Translations under genes and position numbers: made by a program
The notes under the pieces: generated by a model
What the model saw: only the letters and a program-made list of their open reading frames with translations
Databases searched by the model: none
What the model was told of the DNA's origin: nothing
Shown here: piece by piece, positions 34,977 through 44,564 of the stretch
Layout: every line of letters starts with the position of its first letter
Position numbering within the stretch: position 1 is the first letter of the stretch
Assembly: GCF_037646705.1 (NCBI RefSeq)
Contig: NZ_JBBHER010000005.1
Location: 359,527-423,526 of the forward strand
DNA from: Pikeienuella litoralis
GTDB taxonomy: Bacteria; Pseudomonadota; Alphaproteobacteria; Rhodobacterales; Rhodobacteraceae
DNA: 64,000 nt
Direction: 5' to 3'

Positions 34977-36267
34977 TCTCTCCCGGACGCGCGCTTTCGT
35001 CATCCACCCCGAGATCGCATCGGGCGGGCCGGCTGCGCGATCGGCGGGAGCGCAACTCGAAGAAGCGTTGAACCTGACGGCGGCGCTCGATTTCGAAATC
35101 GTCGGCGCCGTCGCGGTTAACCTTTCCGAGCCGCGCGCCGGCTGGCTTTTCGGCTCGGGAAAAATCGCCGAACTCGGTGCGGAGATCACGGCCGCCGAGG
35201 CCGAGATCGTCGTCATCAACAGCGGCGTCACGCCCAAACAGCAGCAAAATCTGGAAAAAGCCTGGAAGGTCAAGATCCTGGACCGGACCGGGTTGATCCT
35301 CGAGATCTTCGGCGAGCGGGCTCAGACTCGTGAAGGCGTGCTTCAGGTCGAGCTGGCGCATCTCGCGTATCAGCGCGGCCGGCTCGTCCGGAGCTGGACC
35401 CATCTCGAACGGCAGCGCGGCGGCCTGAGCTTCATCGGCGGGCCCGGCGAGACGCAGATCGAGGCGGACCGGCGCGCGCTCGATGAGCGGATGGTGCGCA
35501 TTCGCCGGCAGCTCGACAAGGTCGTGCGCACCCGGGGCCTGCAACGGCGGGCGCGGCGGCGGATGCCGCATCCGGTCATCGCGCTGGTTGGGTACACGAA
35601 CGCCGGGAAATCGACGCTTTTCAATCGGCTGACGGGCTCGACGGTGATGGCGCAGGACATGCTGTTCGCGACGCTCGACCCGACGATGCGCATCATGGAG
35701 CTTCCGGGCGCGCGCCGCGCCATTCTTTCCGACACTGTCGGCTTCATCGCCAATTTGCCGACGCAGCTGATCGCGGCGTTTCGCGCGACGCTTGAGGAGG
35801 TCCTGGAGGCGGATCTGATCGTCCATGTCCGCGATGCGGCGCATCCGGACGGCGCCGCGCAGGATCGGGACGTCATGGAGACGCTCGCCGCGCTCGGGCT
35901 GAGTGAAGAGCGCCTCGAGTCGATGATCACGCTGCACAACAAGATCGACCTGATGCCCGCCGACGCGCGCGCGGCGCTGCGTGAGCAATGCCAGCGGCGC
36001 GAGAACGAGGCCGCGATTTCGGCGATGAACGGCGATGGCGTCGATCTGGCGCTGAGGACGATCTCAGCGCGCCTTGGCGCCGCCGACAAGGTCCGACGGT
36101 TCAGGCTGCATTCGGAAGCCGGCGAAGCGCTGGCCTGGATTTACCGGAACTGCGATGTGCGTGAGCGGCGCGATCACAAGGACGGGATCGATATCGAGGC
36201 GGCGGCGTCGAACGCCGTGTTCGAGCGCCTCGCGCAGCGGTTCGGCCAAGATTACGACATCCTCTGA
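34954..36267 (+). CDS. hflX: GTPase HflX
   Basis: Ribosome-associated GTPase that splits stalled 70S ribosomes. 437 aa: N-terminal HflX domain and coiled region (GSGKIAELGAEI, AHLAYQRGRLVRSWTHLERQRGG, GPGETQIEADRR), G domain with G1 GYTNAGKST, G3 DTVGFIANLP and G4 NKID, and a short C-terminal domain. ATG 34954 overlaps the hfq end by 23 bp; no good Shine-Dalgarno is visible and translational coupling is likely. The hfq-hflX pairing is conserved across proteobacteria. Confidence 0.96.
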   Translation: MRARKLTDLSRTRAFVIHPEIASGGPAARSAGAQLEEALNLTAALDFEIVGAVAVNLSEPRAGWLFGSGKIAELGAEITAAEAEIVVINSGVTPKQQQNLEKAWKVKILDRTGLILEIFGERAQTREGVLQVELAHLAYQRGRLVRSWTHLERQRGGLSFIGGPGETQIEADRRALDERMVRIRRQLDKVVRTRGLQRRARRRMPHPVIALVGYTNAGKSTLFNRLTGSTVMAQDMLFATLDPTMRIMELPGARRAILSDTVGFIANLPTQLIAAFRATLEEVLEADLIVHVRDAAHPDGAAQDRDVMETLAALGLSEERLESMITLHNKIDLMPADARAALREQCQRRENEAAISAMNGDGVDLALRTISARLGAADKVRRFRLHSEAGEALAWIYRNCDVRERRDHKDGIDIEAAASNAVFERLAQRFGQDYDIL

Positions 36268-36301
36268 TTTAACATAATATTGATTATTGGAATAAGGTCA
36301 T

Positions 36302-36319
36302 GGTGAATTGGAATTCACC
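36302..36319. repeat. Inverted repeat between convergent hflX and DadA-like gene
   Basis: GGTGAATT-GG-AATTCACC, a perfect 8-bp inverted repeat within an AT-rich 65-bp gap (36268-36332). It lies downstream of both genes. It may form a hairpin that limits readthrough, but no U run follows on either strand, so terminator function is uncertain. Confidence 0.35.
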
Positions 36320-36332
36320 CGAGACCGCCTGT

Positions 36333-37619
36333 TCACGGCTTCATCCGCGCGGGCCGGTCGGGCGCGAAGGGCCTCATGTCGATATTCGGCCGGTCGCCGA
36401 GGATCATCCGCGCGAGCCATCGGCCGGTCTTGGGGCCAGCCGTCATGCCGACATGTTGATGCCCGTATCCGAGCCAGACATTCGCGGCCGCCGGCGCGCG
36501 CCCGATCACCGGCAGGCTGTCCGCCGTCGCCGGGCGGTGCCCCATCCAGCGCGTCATCTCATCGAATTTCAGGTCCGGGAAAAGCGCGCGGGCGTGTTTT
36601 TCGATCATTCTGAACGGGGCGTCGCGCGGCGGCGCGGCCAGCCCGCCGAATTCGACGACGCCGGCGCAGCGTAACCGGCCTTCCATCGGCGTCGCGACGA
36701 ATTTGCCCGCCGCCACCATGACCGGCGCGCGCAGCCGGATCGACGGGTTGTGGAATTCGATGTGATAGCCGCGCTCGGTCTCCAGCGGCATCCGCACGCC
36801 GAGCGTCTTCGCGAACGAACCAGACCAGGCGCCTGACGTGAGGACGACGTCATCCGCCTCGACAAGGGCGCCGTCGGCGACCACGCCGGTCGCGCGTCCG
36901 TTCTCGACGCGAATATCGGTCACCGTCGCGGTCAGCGCCGCGCCGCCCGACGCGACGACATGCGCGTGAAGCGCCTGAACATAGGCGCCCGGGTCCGAGA
37001 TCATCCCATGGCCCGGGCAGCGGACGGCGTAGCCGAGCCGCCCGTCCAGCGCCGGGTCGAACGCCGCGAGCGCTTCGGCGTCGAGCTCCTCGAAGGCGAA
37101 TCCACGCCGGGCCCGGAGCCGCCAGGCGTAGGCGTCCGCCTTGAAGGCGGCGCGGGACGCATATCCAAAGAGGTAGTCGCCCGGCTTCACGAAGCGCTCC
37201 GCCCCGGTTTCGGCCGCTAGGGCGAGATGCTGCTCGGCCGCGTCGCCCAGAAGCTCAGTCAGCGCGATCGAGATCCGCTCGACCTTCTCGTCATCGGCGT
37301 GTGACAGATAGGCGCGAAGAAACGGCAACAGCCGCGGCAGATAGGACCAGCGCAGGAAGAGCGGCTTCATCGGGTCGAGCAGCATGGCGGGCGCCTTCGC
37401 GAGCAGGCCCGGAACCGTCACCGGCGCGACCGACGCCGCCGCCAGAACCCCGGCGTTGCCCCAGGACGCGCCCGCGGCCGGGCCTTCACGGTCGATGAGC
37501 GTGACCCGCGCGCCCGAGCGCTGCAGCCAGATCGCGGTCGCGGCGCCAACGACGCCCGCGCCGACGATGACGACGTGAGGCGCGGGGACGGCATGAAGCG
37601 CGGCGCGCTCGTCGGTCAT
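36333..37619 (-). CDS. FAD-dependent amino acid dehydrogenase, DadA-like
   Basis: 428 aa flavoprotein of the DAO family. N-terminal dinucleotide fold HVVIVGAGVVGAATAIWLQR; ASWGNAGVLA near residue 50 is typical of D-amino acid dehydrogenase DadA; the C-terminal FAD contact is RPATADSLPVIGRAP followed by GYGHQHVGMTAGPKTG. It likely oxidises D-amino acids or related amines to 2-oxo acids, passing electrons to the quinone pool. It has no signal peptide. Divergent from a PLP decarboxylase gene across 137 bp, suggesting shared amino acid catabolism. Substrate unknown. Confidence 0.85.
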   Translation of the reverse strand: MTDERAALHAVPAPHVVIVGAGVVGAATAIWLQRSGARVTLIDREGPAAGASWGNAGVLAAASVAPVTVPGLLAKAPAMLLDPMKPLFLRWSYLPRLLPFLRAYLSHADDEKVERISIALTELLGDAAEQHLALAAETGAERFVKPGDYLFGYASRAAFKADAYAWRLRARRGFAFEELDAEALAAFDPALDGRLGYAVRCPGHGMISDPGAYVQALHAHVVASGGAALTATVTDIRVENGRATGVVADGALVEADDVVLTSGAWSGSFAKTLGVRMPLETERGYHIEFHNPSIRLRAPVMVAAGKFVATPMEGRLRCAGVVEFGGLAAPPRDAPFRMIEKHARALFPDLKFDEMTRWMGHRPATADSLPVIGRAPAAANVWLGYGHQHVGMTAGPKTGRWLARMILGDRPNIDMRPFAPDRPARMKP

Positions 37620-37756
37620 GGTCGCTGATCTCCCTCCGGCACGATCGCGCCACAGTCCGGGCGCGCGGATGGCTTGTCAATCAGAGCGCGGCGGCGCCGG
37701 ATTGCGTTTTGCCGCCGGCCCGTGGAAACTCGCCGCGCGGCGGTGATGAGGACATG

Positions 37757-39229
37757 ATGAAAAAGATGCAGCCTGACGATGCGCGCCTGGAGACCTCGCT
37801 CGACCCGGAGGATTGGCCGAGCTACCGCGCGCTCGCGCATCGGATGCTCGATCAGGCGCTGGATCATCTCGAAGGCGCCCGTGAGCGCCCGGTCTGGCGG
37901 CCGACGCCGGAGGCCGCGCGGGCCGCGCTTCGGGCCGGCGCGCCGATGGAGGCCGAAGGGGCGGAGGCGGCGGCGGCGGAGATTCTCGAGCATATCCTCC
38001 CCTACCCCACCGGAAACACGCATCCGCGCTTCTTCGGCTGGGTGCACGGGACCGGCACCGCCGGCGGGCTGATCGCGGAGATGATGGCCGGGGCGATGAA
38101 CGCCAATCTCGGCGGGCGCGACCATGCGCCGGTTCTGGTCGCGAAACAGGTGGTCGACTGGTGCAAGGAGATCTTCGACTTCCCCGAGGAGGCGAGCGGG
38201 CTGGTGGTCAGCGGGACGTCGATGGCGACGCTGATCGCGCTGATCACGGCGCGTGCGGCGAAGGCCGGTCATGACGTGCGCCGCGAGGGGCTGAGCCAGG
38301 GCGGCGCGCCGATGGTCGGCTACACCTCGACGGAGGGGCATAGCTGCATCGCCAAGGCGTTCGACCAGGCCGGGCTCGGGATCGACGCGCTCCGCAAGGC
38401 GCCGGTGGGCGAGGATTTCACCATGGATATCGGCGCGCTTCGCCGAATGATCGCCGAGGACCGGGCGGCGGGCGCCCTGCCCTTCATCATCGTCGGCGCG
38501 GCGGCGACGGTGAACACCGGAGCGACGGACGATCTGGAGGCGCTGGCCGATCTCGCGGCGGAGGAAGGGCTCTGGTTTCATGTCGATGGCGCGTTCGGGG
38601 CGGTCGCGGCGCTCTCTCCGGCGCTCCGGCCCCGGCTGAAGGGGATCGAGCGGGCCGACAGCATCGCCTTCGATTTCCATAAATGGATGCATGTGAATTA
38701 TTCCGCCGGCTGCGTGCTGATCCGGGATGGGGAGGCGCAGCTTTCGGCGTTCGCGCATGGCGCGGATTATCTGACCGGCTCCCCGCGCGGGCTGGGCGGC
38801 GGAAAGCCCTGGTTTTCGGATTACGGGATCGAGCTCTCGCAGGGGTTTCGGGCGCTCAAGGTCTGGTTCGCGCTGAAGGAGCACGGGCTGAAGCGGATCG
38901 GGGAGAAGGTGGAGGACAATGTCGCGCAGGCCCGCTATCTGGCCGGGCTGGTGGACGCCCACCCGGATCTGGAGCGGCTGGCGCCGGCGGCGCTGAACAT
39001 CGTCTGCTTCCGCTATGCGCCGGAGGGGCTGGCGGGGGATATCGACGCCGTGCAGCGGGAGATCGTGATGGACCTCCATGAAGGCGGCGTCGCGGCGCCG
39101 TCCACGACCCTGATCCGGGGGCGGGCGGCGATCCGGGTCAACATCACCAATCACCGGACCCGGATGGCGGATATGGACGTGCTGGTGAACGCGGTTCTGG
39201 AGGCCGGGGCGCGTTATCGCACGCGATAA
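37757..39229 (+). CDS. Group II pyridoxal-5'-phosphate-dependent amino acid decarboxylase
   Basis: 490 aa enzyme of the aromatic-L-amino-acid/glutamate decarboxylase family. PLP-binding Lys is in IAFDFHKWMHVNYSAG; the conserved Asp of VDGAFGAVAAL contacts the pyridine nitrogen; the N-terminal substrate loop is PTGNTHPRFFGWVHGTG. It most resembles aromatic amino acid or related decarboxylases in alphaproteobacterial genomes; the substrate cannot be decided. Two adjacent ATGs (37754, 37757) precede the conserved part; I took 37757 for spacing from GAGG. The stop TAA lies inside a perfect inverted repeat. Confidence 0.9.
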   Translation: MKKMQPDDARLETSLDPEDWPSYRALAHRMLDQALDHLEGARERPVWRPTPEAARAALRAGAPMEAEGAEAAAAEILEHILPYPTGNTHPRFFGWVHGTGTAGGLIAEMMAGAMNANLGGRDHAPVLVAKQVVDWCKEIFDFPEEASGLVVSGTSMATLIALITARAAKAGHDVRREGLSQGGAPMVGYTSTEGHSCIAKAFDQAGLGIDALRKAPVGEDFTMDIGALRRMIAEDRAAGALPFIIVGAAATVNTGATDDLEALADLAAEEGLWFHVDGAFGAVAALSPALRPRLKGIERADSIAFDFHKWMHVNYSAGCVLIRDGEAQLSAFAHGADYLTGSPRGLGGGKPWFSDYGIELSQGFRALKVWFALKEHGLKRIGEKVEDNVAQARYLAGLVDAHPDLERLAPAALNIVCFRYAPEGLAGDIDAVQREIVMDLHEGGVAAPSTTLIRGRAAIRVNITNHRTRMADMDVLVNAVLEAGARYRTR

Positions 39230-39299
39230 GGTACCTAACTCATTGTAATAATTGAATAACCCAAAAACTCGTGTGCGATAAGGCGCCGCGATATCGCGG
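39214..39299. repeat. Inverted repeats in the 3' region between decarboxylase and TRAP genes
   Basis: Two elements flank an AT-rich core. TTATCGC-AC-GCGATAA (39214-39229) includes the decarboxylase stop codon, and CCGCGATATCGCGG (39286-39299) is a perfect 14-bp palindrome. A 9-bp direct copy of GCGATAAGG also occurs near 39223 and 39276. The flanking genes are convergent, so these may mark transcript ends, but no classical U run is seen. Confidence 0.35.
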
Positions 39300-39341
39300 A
39301 GAATGGGCGCGGCCCCGCGGATTTCGGGCGGCGCGCGGCGC

Positions 39342-40733
39342 TCAGCTCAGGATCACGCTCGGCAGCCAGGTCACCACTTCGGGGAAGGCGAAGAGGATCG
39401 CGATTCCGATGATCTGCAGCGCCACGAACGGCAGGATACCGCGGTAGATCGCCGAGGTCGGCAATTCGGGCGGCGCGACGCCGCGAAGATAGAACAGCGC
39501 GAAGCCGAAGGGCGGGGTCAGGAAGCTGGTCTGGAGGTTCACCCCGACCAGAACCCCGAGCCACACCGGGTTGACGTCCAACGCCAGAAGCACCGGCGCG
39601 GTGATCGGGATCACGATGAAGATGATCTCGAACGTGTCGAGGATGAAGCCGAGAAAGAACATGATCAGCATCACCACGGCGACCGCCGCCAGCGGCCCGC
39701 CGGGAAGCTGGCTCAGGAATTCATGAACCAGATTGTCGCCGCCCATGAGCCGGAACACGACCGAGAACACCGACGCGCCGAACAGGATCACGAACACCAT
39801 GCTGGAGATGGTGGCGGTGGTGACCACGGTCTCGAACAGGATGTGGAACGACAGGCGCCAGCGGAGCGCGGCCAGGATCATCGCGCCGACCGCGCCGACC
39901 GACGCGGCCTCGGTCGGGGTCGCGACACCGCCGAGGATCGAGCCCAGAACCGCCGCGATCAGCAGCAGCGGCGGCGCCAGCGCCACCGCGACCTCCCGGA
40001 GCAGGGTCCCGCGCTCTTCCGGCGGCGCCGGCGTCGCCGGGCAGGAGTCCGGGTCGAAGATCGCCTTCAGGATGATCCAGCCGAGATAGAGCCCCACCAG
40101 GATGAAGCCGGGGAGGAGCGCGCCGGCGAAGAGATCGCCGACCGAGACCGGCAGCGGCGCGAAATTGCCCTTCGCCATCTGGACCTGGCTGTTGATGCCC
40201 GAGAGCATGTCGCCCATGAAGATCAGCACCGTCGACGGCGGGATGATCTGGCCCAGCGTGCCCGACGCGCAGATGACGCCGCTGGCGAGCTTCGGGTCGT
40301 ACCCCGCCCGCAGCATCGCCGGCAGCGAGATCAGCCCCATGGTGATCACGGTCGCGCCGACGATGCCGGTGGAGGCCGCGAGCATCGCCCCGACCAGGAC
40401 CACCGAGATCCCGAGGCCGCCGCGCAGATTGCCGAAGAGCTTGCTCATCGTCATCAGCAACTGCTCGGCGATCTGCGATCGCTCCAGCATCACGCCCATG
40501 AAGATGAAGAGCGGCACCGCGACCAGCACCTCGTTGGTCATGAAGCCGATATAGCGGTTCGGCAGACTGCCGAAATTCGACGGATCGAAGACCCCGAACC
40601 ACATCCCCACGGCGCCGAACATCAGCGACGCGCCGGCGAGGGTGAAGGCCACGGGGAAGCCGAGCAGCAGGAAGCCGATGATCCCGAAGAACATCAGCCC
40701 GGCGAGCAACTCCCCGATCGCGACCGGATCCAT
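39342..40733 (-). CDS. TRAP transporter large permease (DctM-like, FcbT3 type)
   Basis: 463 aa membrane subunit with about 12-13 hydrophobic helices; the sodium-driven pore of a tripartite ATP-independent periplasmic transporter. Family pieces: LLGFPVAFTLAGASLMFG, PLFIFMGVMLERSQIAEQL, STGIVGATVITMGLISLPAML, CASGTLGQIIPPSTVLIFMGD and TPPFGFALFYLRGVAP. The MLSGINSQVQMAKGNF insertion is typical of the large mannitol/chloroaromatic or 2-oxo acid subgroup. It starts on the stop of the small permease gene (TGATG). No periplasmic binding-protein gene is adjacent. Confidence 0.92.
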   Translation of the reverse strand: MDPVAIGELLAGLMFFGIIGFLLLGFPVAFTLAGASLMFGAVGMWFGVFDPSNFGSLPNRYIGFMTNEVLVAVPLFIFMGVMLERSQIAEQLLMTMSKLFGNLRGGLGISVVLVGAMLAASTGIVGATVITMGLISLPAMLRAGYDPKLASGVICASGTLGQIIPPSTVLIFMGDMLSGINSQVQMAKGNFAPLPVSVGDLFAGALLPGFILVGLYLGWIILKAIFDPDSCPATPAPPEERGTLLREVAVALAPPLLLIAAVLGSILGGVATPTEAASVGAVGAMILAALRWRLSFHILFETVVTTATISSMVFVILFGASVFSVVFRLMGGDNLVHEFLSQLPGGPLAAVAVVMLIMFFLGFILDTFEIIFIVIPITAPVLLALDVNPVWLGVLVGVNLQTSFLTPPFGFALFYLRGVAPPELPTSAIYRGILPFVALQIIGIAILFAFPEVVTWLPSVILS

Positions 40734-41305
40734 CAGGCCGCGCCCGTCGGCTCGCCGGCCGCATCGTCCCGATAGCGCAATTTCTCAGGCAGCAGCGCCT
40801 CCCGCCCGGCCAGAACCAGAACGGAGCGCAACGCCATCGCCACCCCCTGCAGCGCGATCAGCGCCGCGAAGAGGATGATGAAGGATTTGAGGATGAAGAG
40901 CCCGGGCATCCCGCCCACATTCGCCGACGCCTCGTGATAGGACCACGCCCTGACGACGAAAGGCGTCGAGTATTCGTAGACGACCCAGGTGAAGGGCAGC
41001 AGAAAGAACGCCACCCCGAAAAGATCGATCAGCGCCTTCCTGCGCAGAGGCGCGGGCCGGTAGAAAATATCGACCCGGACGTGATCGTCCCGCTGGAGCG
41101 CGAAGCCCGCGACCGCGGTGAACATCGCGCCGCTCAGCCAGATGTAGAGATCCTGCATCCAGACATAGCTGATGGCGAAGACGTAGCGCTGCACGACGAC
41201 GGTGAAGCAGACCAGAACCACGCCGAGGGAAAGCCATGCGCACGCGCGGCCGACGAAAACGTTCAGCGCGCAGATCAGCCGGATCACGGCCGCGATCAGT
41301 GTCAT
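40733..41305 (-). CDS. TRAP transporter small permease (DctQ-like)
   Basis: 190 aa membrane protein with four hydrophobic segments, the small subunit of a TRAP carrier. Family landmarks: ICALNVFVGRACAWLSLGVVL at the start, SYVWMQDLYIWLSGAMFTAVAGFAL and the loop RDDHVRVDIFYRP, which is highly characteristic of DctQ proteins. Start ATG 41305 has AGGGGG upstream; the open frame extends to 41812 but that part is not protein-like. Cotranslated with the large permease gene through a TGATG overlap. Confidence 0.9.
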   Translation of the reverse strand: MTLIAAVIRLICALNVFVGRACAWLSLGVVLVCFTVVVQRYVFAISYVWMQDLYIWLSGAMFTAVAGFALQRDDHVRVDIFYRPAPLRRKALIDLFGVAFFLLPFTWVVYEYSTPFVVRAWSYHEASANVGGMPGLFILKSFIILFAALIALQGVAMALRSVLVLAGREALLPEKLRYRDDAAGEPTGAA

Positions 41306-41588
41306 GAGCCCCCTGCCCCCCTGCCCGCTTCTCTCAGGATTTGCGGTCTGTTTTTCGCCTTCCCGGTTCGCACGCATAGTGGCCCCTGACGAAAATGCAA
41401 GGCGTGTTCGATCACGGAGGGCGCCAGCCCTGCGCATTCGCGTGAGCGGGCCGGGACGGTGCGGCGCCCGGCGGCGAAACTTGCTACATCTCTCCCATGG
41501 CGCGCGTCGGTCAGTCGAATCATGCCTCCCGCCCCCGTCGGCTCCGCCCGGACGCGGGCGCGCCGGCGCGTGGCCGGAGCGCCGCGCC

Positions 41589-42374
41589 ATGATCGGCGAA
41601 GCGGCGCTCCGGCTGATTTTCTTCATCGCGGTCTTCGCGGCGATGGCGCTCTGGGAATGGCGCGCGCCGCTGCGGCCGACCGCGCGCGGCCGGCGCTGGG
41701 TCGGCAATCTCGGGCTCACCGCGCTGAACACGGTGGTCGTCCGGCTGCTGTTTCCGGCGGCGGCGGTCGGCGCCGCGCTCGACGCGTCGGCGAAGGGATG
41801 GGGGCTGTTCAACGCGCTCGACTGGCCGGTCTGGCTGGAGGGCGCGATCGTGTTTCTGGCCCTCGATTTCGCGATCTGGGCGCAGCATGTCGTGTTTCAT
41901 CATGTGCCCGCGCTCTGGCGGCTGCACCAGGTCCATCACGCCGACGAGGCGATGGACGTGACCACGGGATTCCGCTTTCATCCGGGGGAGATCGCCATCT
42001 CGATGGCGGTGAAGATCGGGCTGGTTTATCTGCTCGGCGCGGCCGCGCTCGCGGTCGTCGCGTTCGAGATCGCGCTCAACGCCGCAGCGATGTTTTCGCA
42101 TTCCAACCTGCGCCTCGGCCCGCGCGTGGAGCGCGCGTTGCGCCGCGTGATCGTCACCCCCGACATGCACCGAAGCCATCATTCGATCCACCGCCGGGAG
42201 CATGACACGAATTTCGGGTTTCTCCTGTCGATCTGGGACCGCATGTTCAGGGTCTACACCAAGGACCCCGCCGAAGGGCACGAGAAGATGCGGATCGGCC
42301 TCCCCGAATGGCGGGATGGGCGCACGGCCGGGTTCATCTGGTCGCTCGTCCTGCCGTTCCGCAAACGGAAGTGA
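41589..42374 (+). CDS. Sterol desaturase / fatty acid hydroxylase family protein
   Basis: 261 aa integral membrane di-iron enzyme. Hydrophobic segments at about 5-20, 35-60, 75-95 and 130-160. Histidine boxes: HVVFHH, then HQVHH, the HSN segment and HRSHHSIHRREHDTN near residue 200, which together supply the metal ligands. Members hydroxylate or desaturate sterols, carotenoids or fatty acids; the bacterial clade often modifies lipids such as ornithine lipids. Substrate undecided. Start ATG 41589; no Shine-Dalgarno is obvious. Divergent from the TRAP operon across 283 bp, convergent with aapP. Confidence 0.87.
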   Translation: MIGEAALRLIFFIAVFAAMALWEWRAPLRPTARGRRWVGNLGLTALNTVVVRLLFPAAAVGAALDASAKGWGLFNALDWPVWLEGAIVFLALDFAIWAQHVVFHHVPALWRLHQVHHADEAMDVTTGFRFHPGEIAISMAVKIGLVYLLGAAALAVVAFEIALNAAAMFSHSNLRLGPRVERALRRVIVTPDMHRSHHSIHRREHDTNFGFLLSIWDRMFRVYTKDPAEGHEKMRIGLPEWRDGRTAGFIWSLVLPFRKRK

Positions 42375-42404
42375 CGCGGCGGGCCGCGGCCGGCGCCCCG
42401 CGCC

Positions 42405-43208
<804 letters not shown>

Positions 43209-43219
43209 GGTCGGGTTCC

Positions 43220-44563
43220 TTAGCGGTTATCGGTCGCCAGCTTCCGCTCGAGATAGCGAGCGTAGCGGGACATGCTGAAGCAAAAGATGAAGAAGAAGAG
43301 CGCGATGAAGCCGTAGAGCTCCCAGACGATGCCGTTCCAGGCCGAATTGGCCCGGATCGCCGAGGAGAGGCCGAGCGGATCCAGAAGCCCGATCACGATC
43401 ACCAGCGTCGTGTCCTTGAAGAGGCCGATGAAGGTGGAGACGATGTTCGGGATCGAGATCTTCAGCGCCTGCGGCAGGATGATCAGACGCATGGACTGCG
43501 CATAGGTCAGGCCCATCGCGTCCGCCGCCTCGTACTGGCCCTTCGGCAGGGCGGCGATGCCGCCGCGCACGACCTCGGCCATGTAGGCGGAGGCGAAGAA
43601 CGTCACCATGATGCAGACCCGGAGGATCAGGTCGAAATTGGAGCCCGGCGGCAGGAAGTAGTTCAGGAGCGTGGAGGCGACGAAGAGCAGCGTGATCAGC
43701 GGCACGCCGCGCATCGCCTCGATGAAGCCGACCGAGATCGCCTTCACGATCACCAGATGCGACTGCCGCCCGAGCGCCAGCGCGATGCCGAGCGGAAGCG
43801 AGGCGGCGATGCCGACGACGCCGATGATCAGCGAGAGGAGAAAGCCGCCGATCTTGTTGCTCGGCACCTCGGAGAGGCCGATCGGCGCGACGCGGCTCAG
43901 CTCGGTCACGAGCGGATCGAAGATGAACATGAGCCAGAACAGGGTCGCGATGAGCGCGGCCAGGATCGTCGTCAGCGGCCCGAACGCCTCCCCGACCAGC
44001 CTTTCGAACAGGCCGCCGGCGCGGGTCGCGATCAGGATCCCGAGGAGCGGCGCCGCGAGCGCCGCCAGCGGCCCCCAGATCGCGCCGCCCCAGATCAGCC
44101 AGTACCCGACCAGCGGATAGACCGCCGAGAAGGCCAGCAGCGGGCGCGGCGCGTTGTCGAACAGCACCGGCCAGAGCGCCAGCAGCAGGAGGCCGAAGGC
44201 CAGCGACGGGCGCCAATACGCCTCGGCCGGATAGAACCCGAAGATGAACTGCGGGAACCGCTCGTTGATGACCGCGAAACAGGCGCCCGACGCCTCGGCC
44301 CGGCAGCCATGCAACGACATCTCCGCCGGCGCCCAGGAGCTGTCGATCAGCCAGGGCAGGATCTCGTAGGCGAGCATCGCGATGAGCGCGAGCGACAGCA
44401 GGGTGAGAACCGAATTCACCGGGCCGGGGAAGAGATTGTCCCGCACCCATCTGACCGGCCCGATCGCGCTCGTCGGCGCGGGCGATTCCGGGATCTCCGC
44501 TTCGGCGACGAAGGCGACCGACGCGGCTCGCGCGGCGGCGGTTTCGGCGTGCAGATCGCTCAT
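43220..44563 (-). CDS. aapM: General L-amino acid ABC transporter permease AapM
   Basis: 447 aa permease with about ten hydrophobic segments; larger than HisM-type permeases, as expected for AapM. The permease signature with the EAA-like loop is in EAADAMGLTYAQSMRLIILPQ; ETMRG-type segment IEAMRGVPLITLLFVAS and FASAYMAEVVRGGI precede it. The first 40 residues are a hydrophilic leader ending before PVRWVRDNLF. It begins 1 bp after aapQ ends. Partner of AapQ in the membrane heterodimer. Confidence 0.95.
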   Translation of the reverse strand: MSDLHAETAAARAASVAFVAEAEIPESPAPTSAIGPVRWVRDNLFPGPVNSVLTLLSLALIAMLAYEILPWLIDSSWAPAEMSLHGCRAEASGACFAVINERFPQFIFGFYPAEAYWRPSLAFGLLLLALWPVLFDNAPRPLLAFSAVYPLVGYWLIWGGAIWGPLAALAAPLLGILIATRAGGLFERLVGEAFGPLTTILAALIATLFWLMFIFDPLVTELSRVAPIGLSEVPSNKIGGFLLSLIIGVVGIAASLPLGIALALGRQSHLVIVKAISVGFIEAMRGVPLITLLFVASTLLNYFLPPGSNFDLILRVCIMVTFFASAYMAEVVRGGIAALPKGQYEAADAMGLTYAQSMRLIILPQALKISIPNIVSTFIGLFKDTTLVIVIGLLDPLGLSSAIRANSAWNGIVWELYGFIALFFFIFCFSMSRYARYLERKLATDNR

Positions 44564-44564
44564 G

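Noticed and set aside
41497..41592. 31-codon open frame ending in an ATGA overlap with the fatty acid hydroxylase gene
   Set aside because: No Shine-Dalgarno, Arg/Pro/Ala-rich composition, no family resemblance; chance in GC-rich DNA is the simplest explanation.
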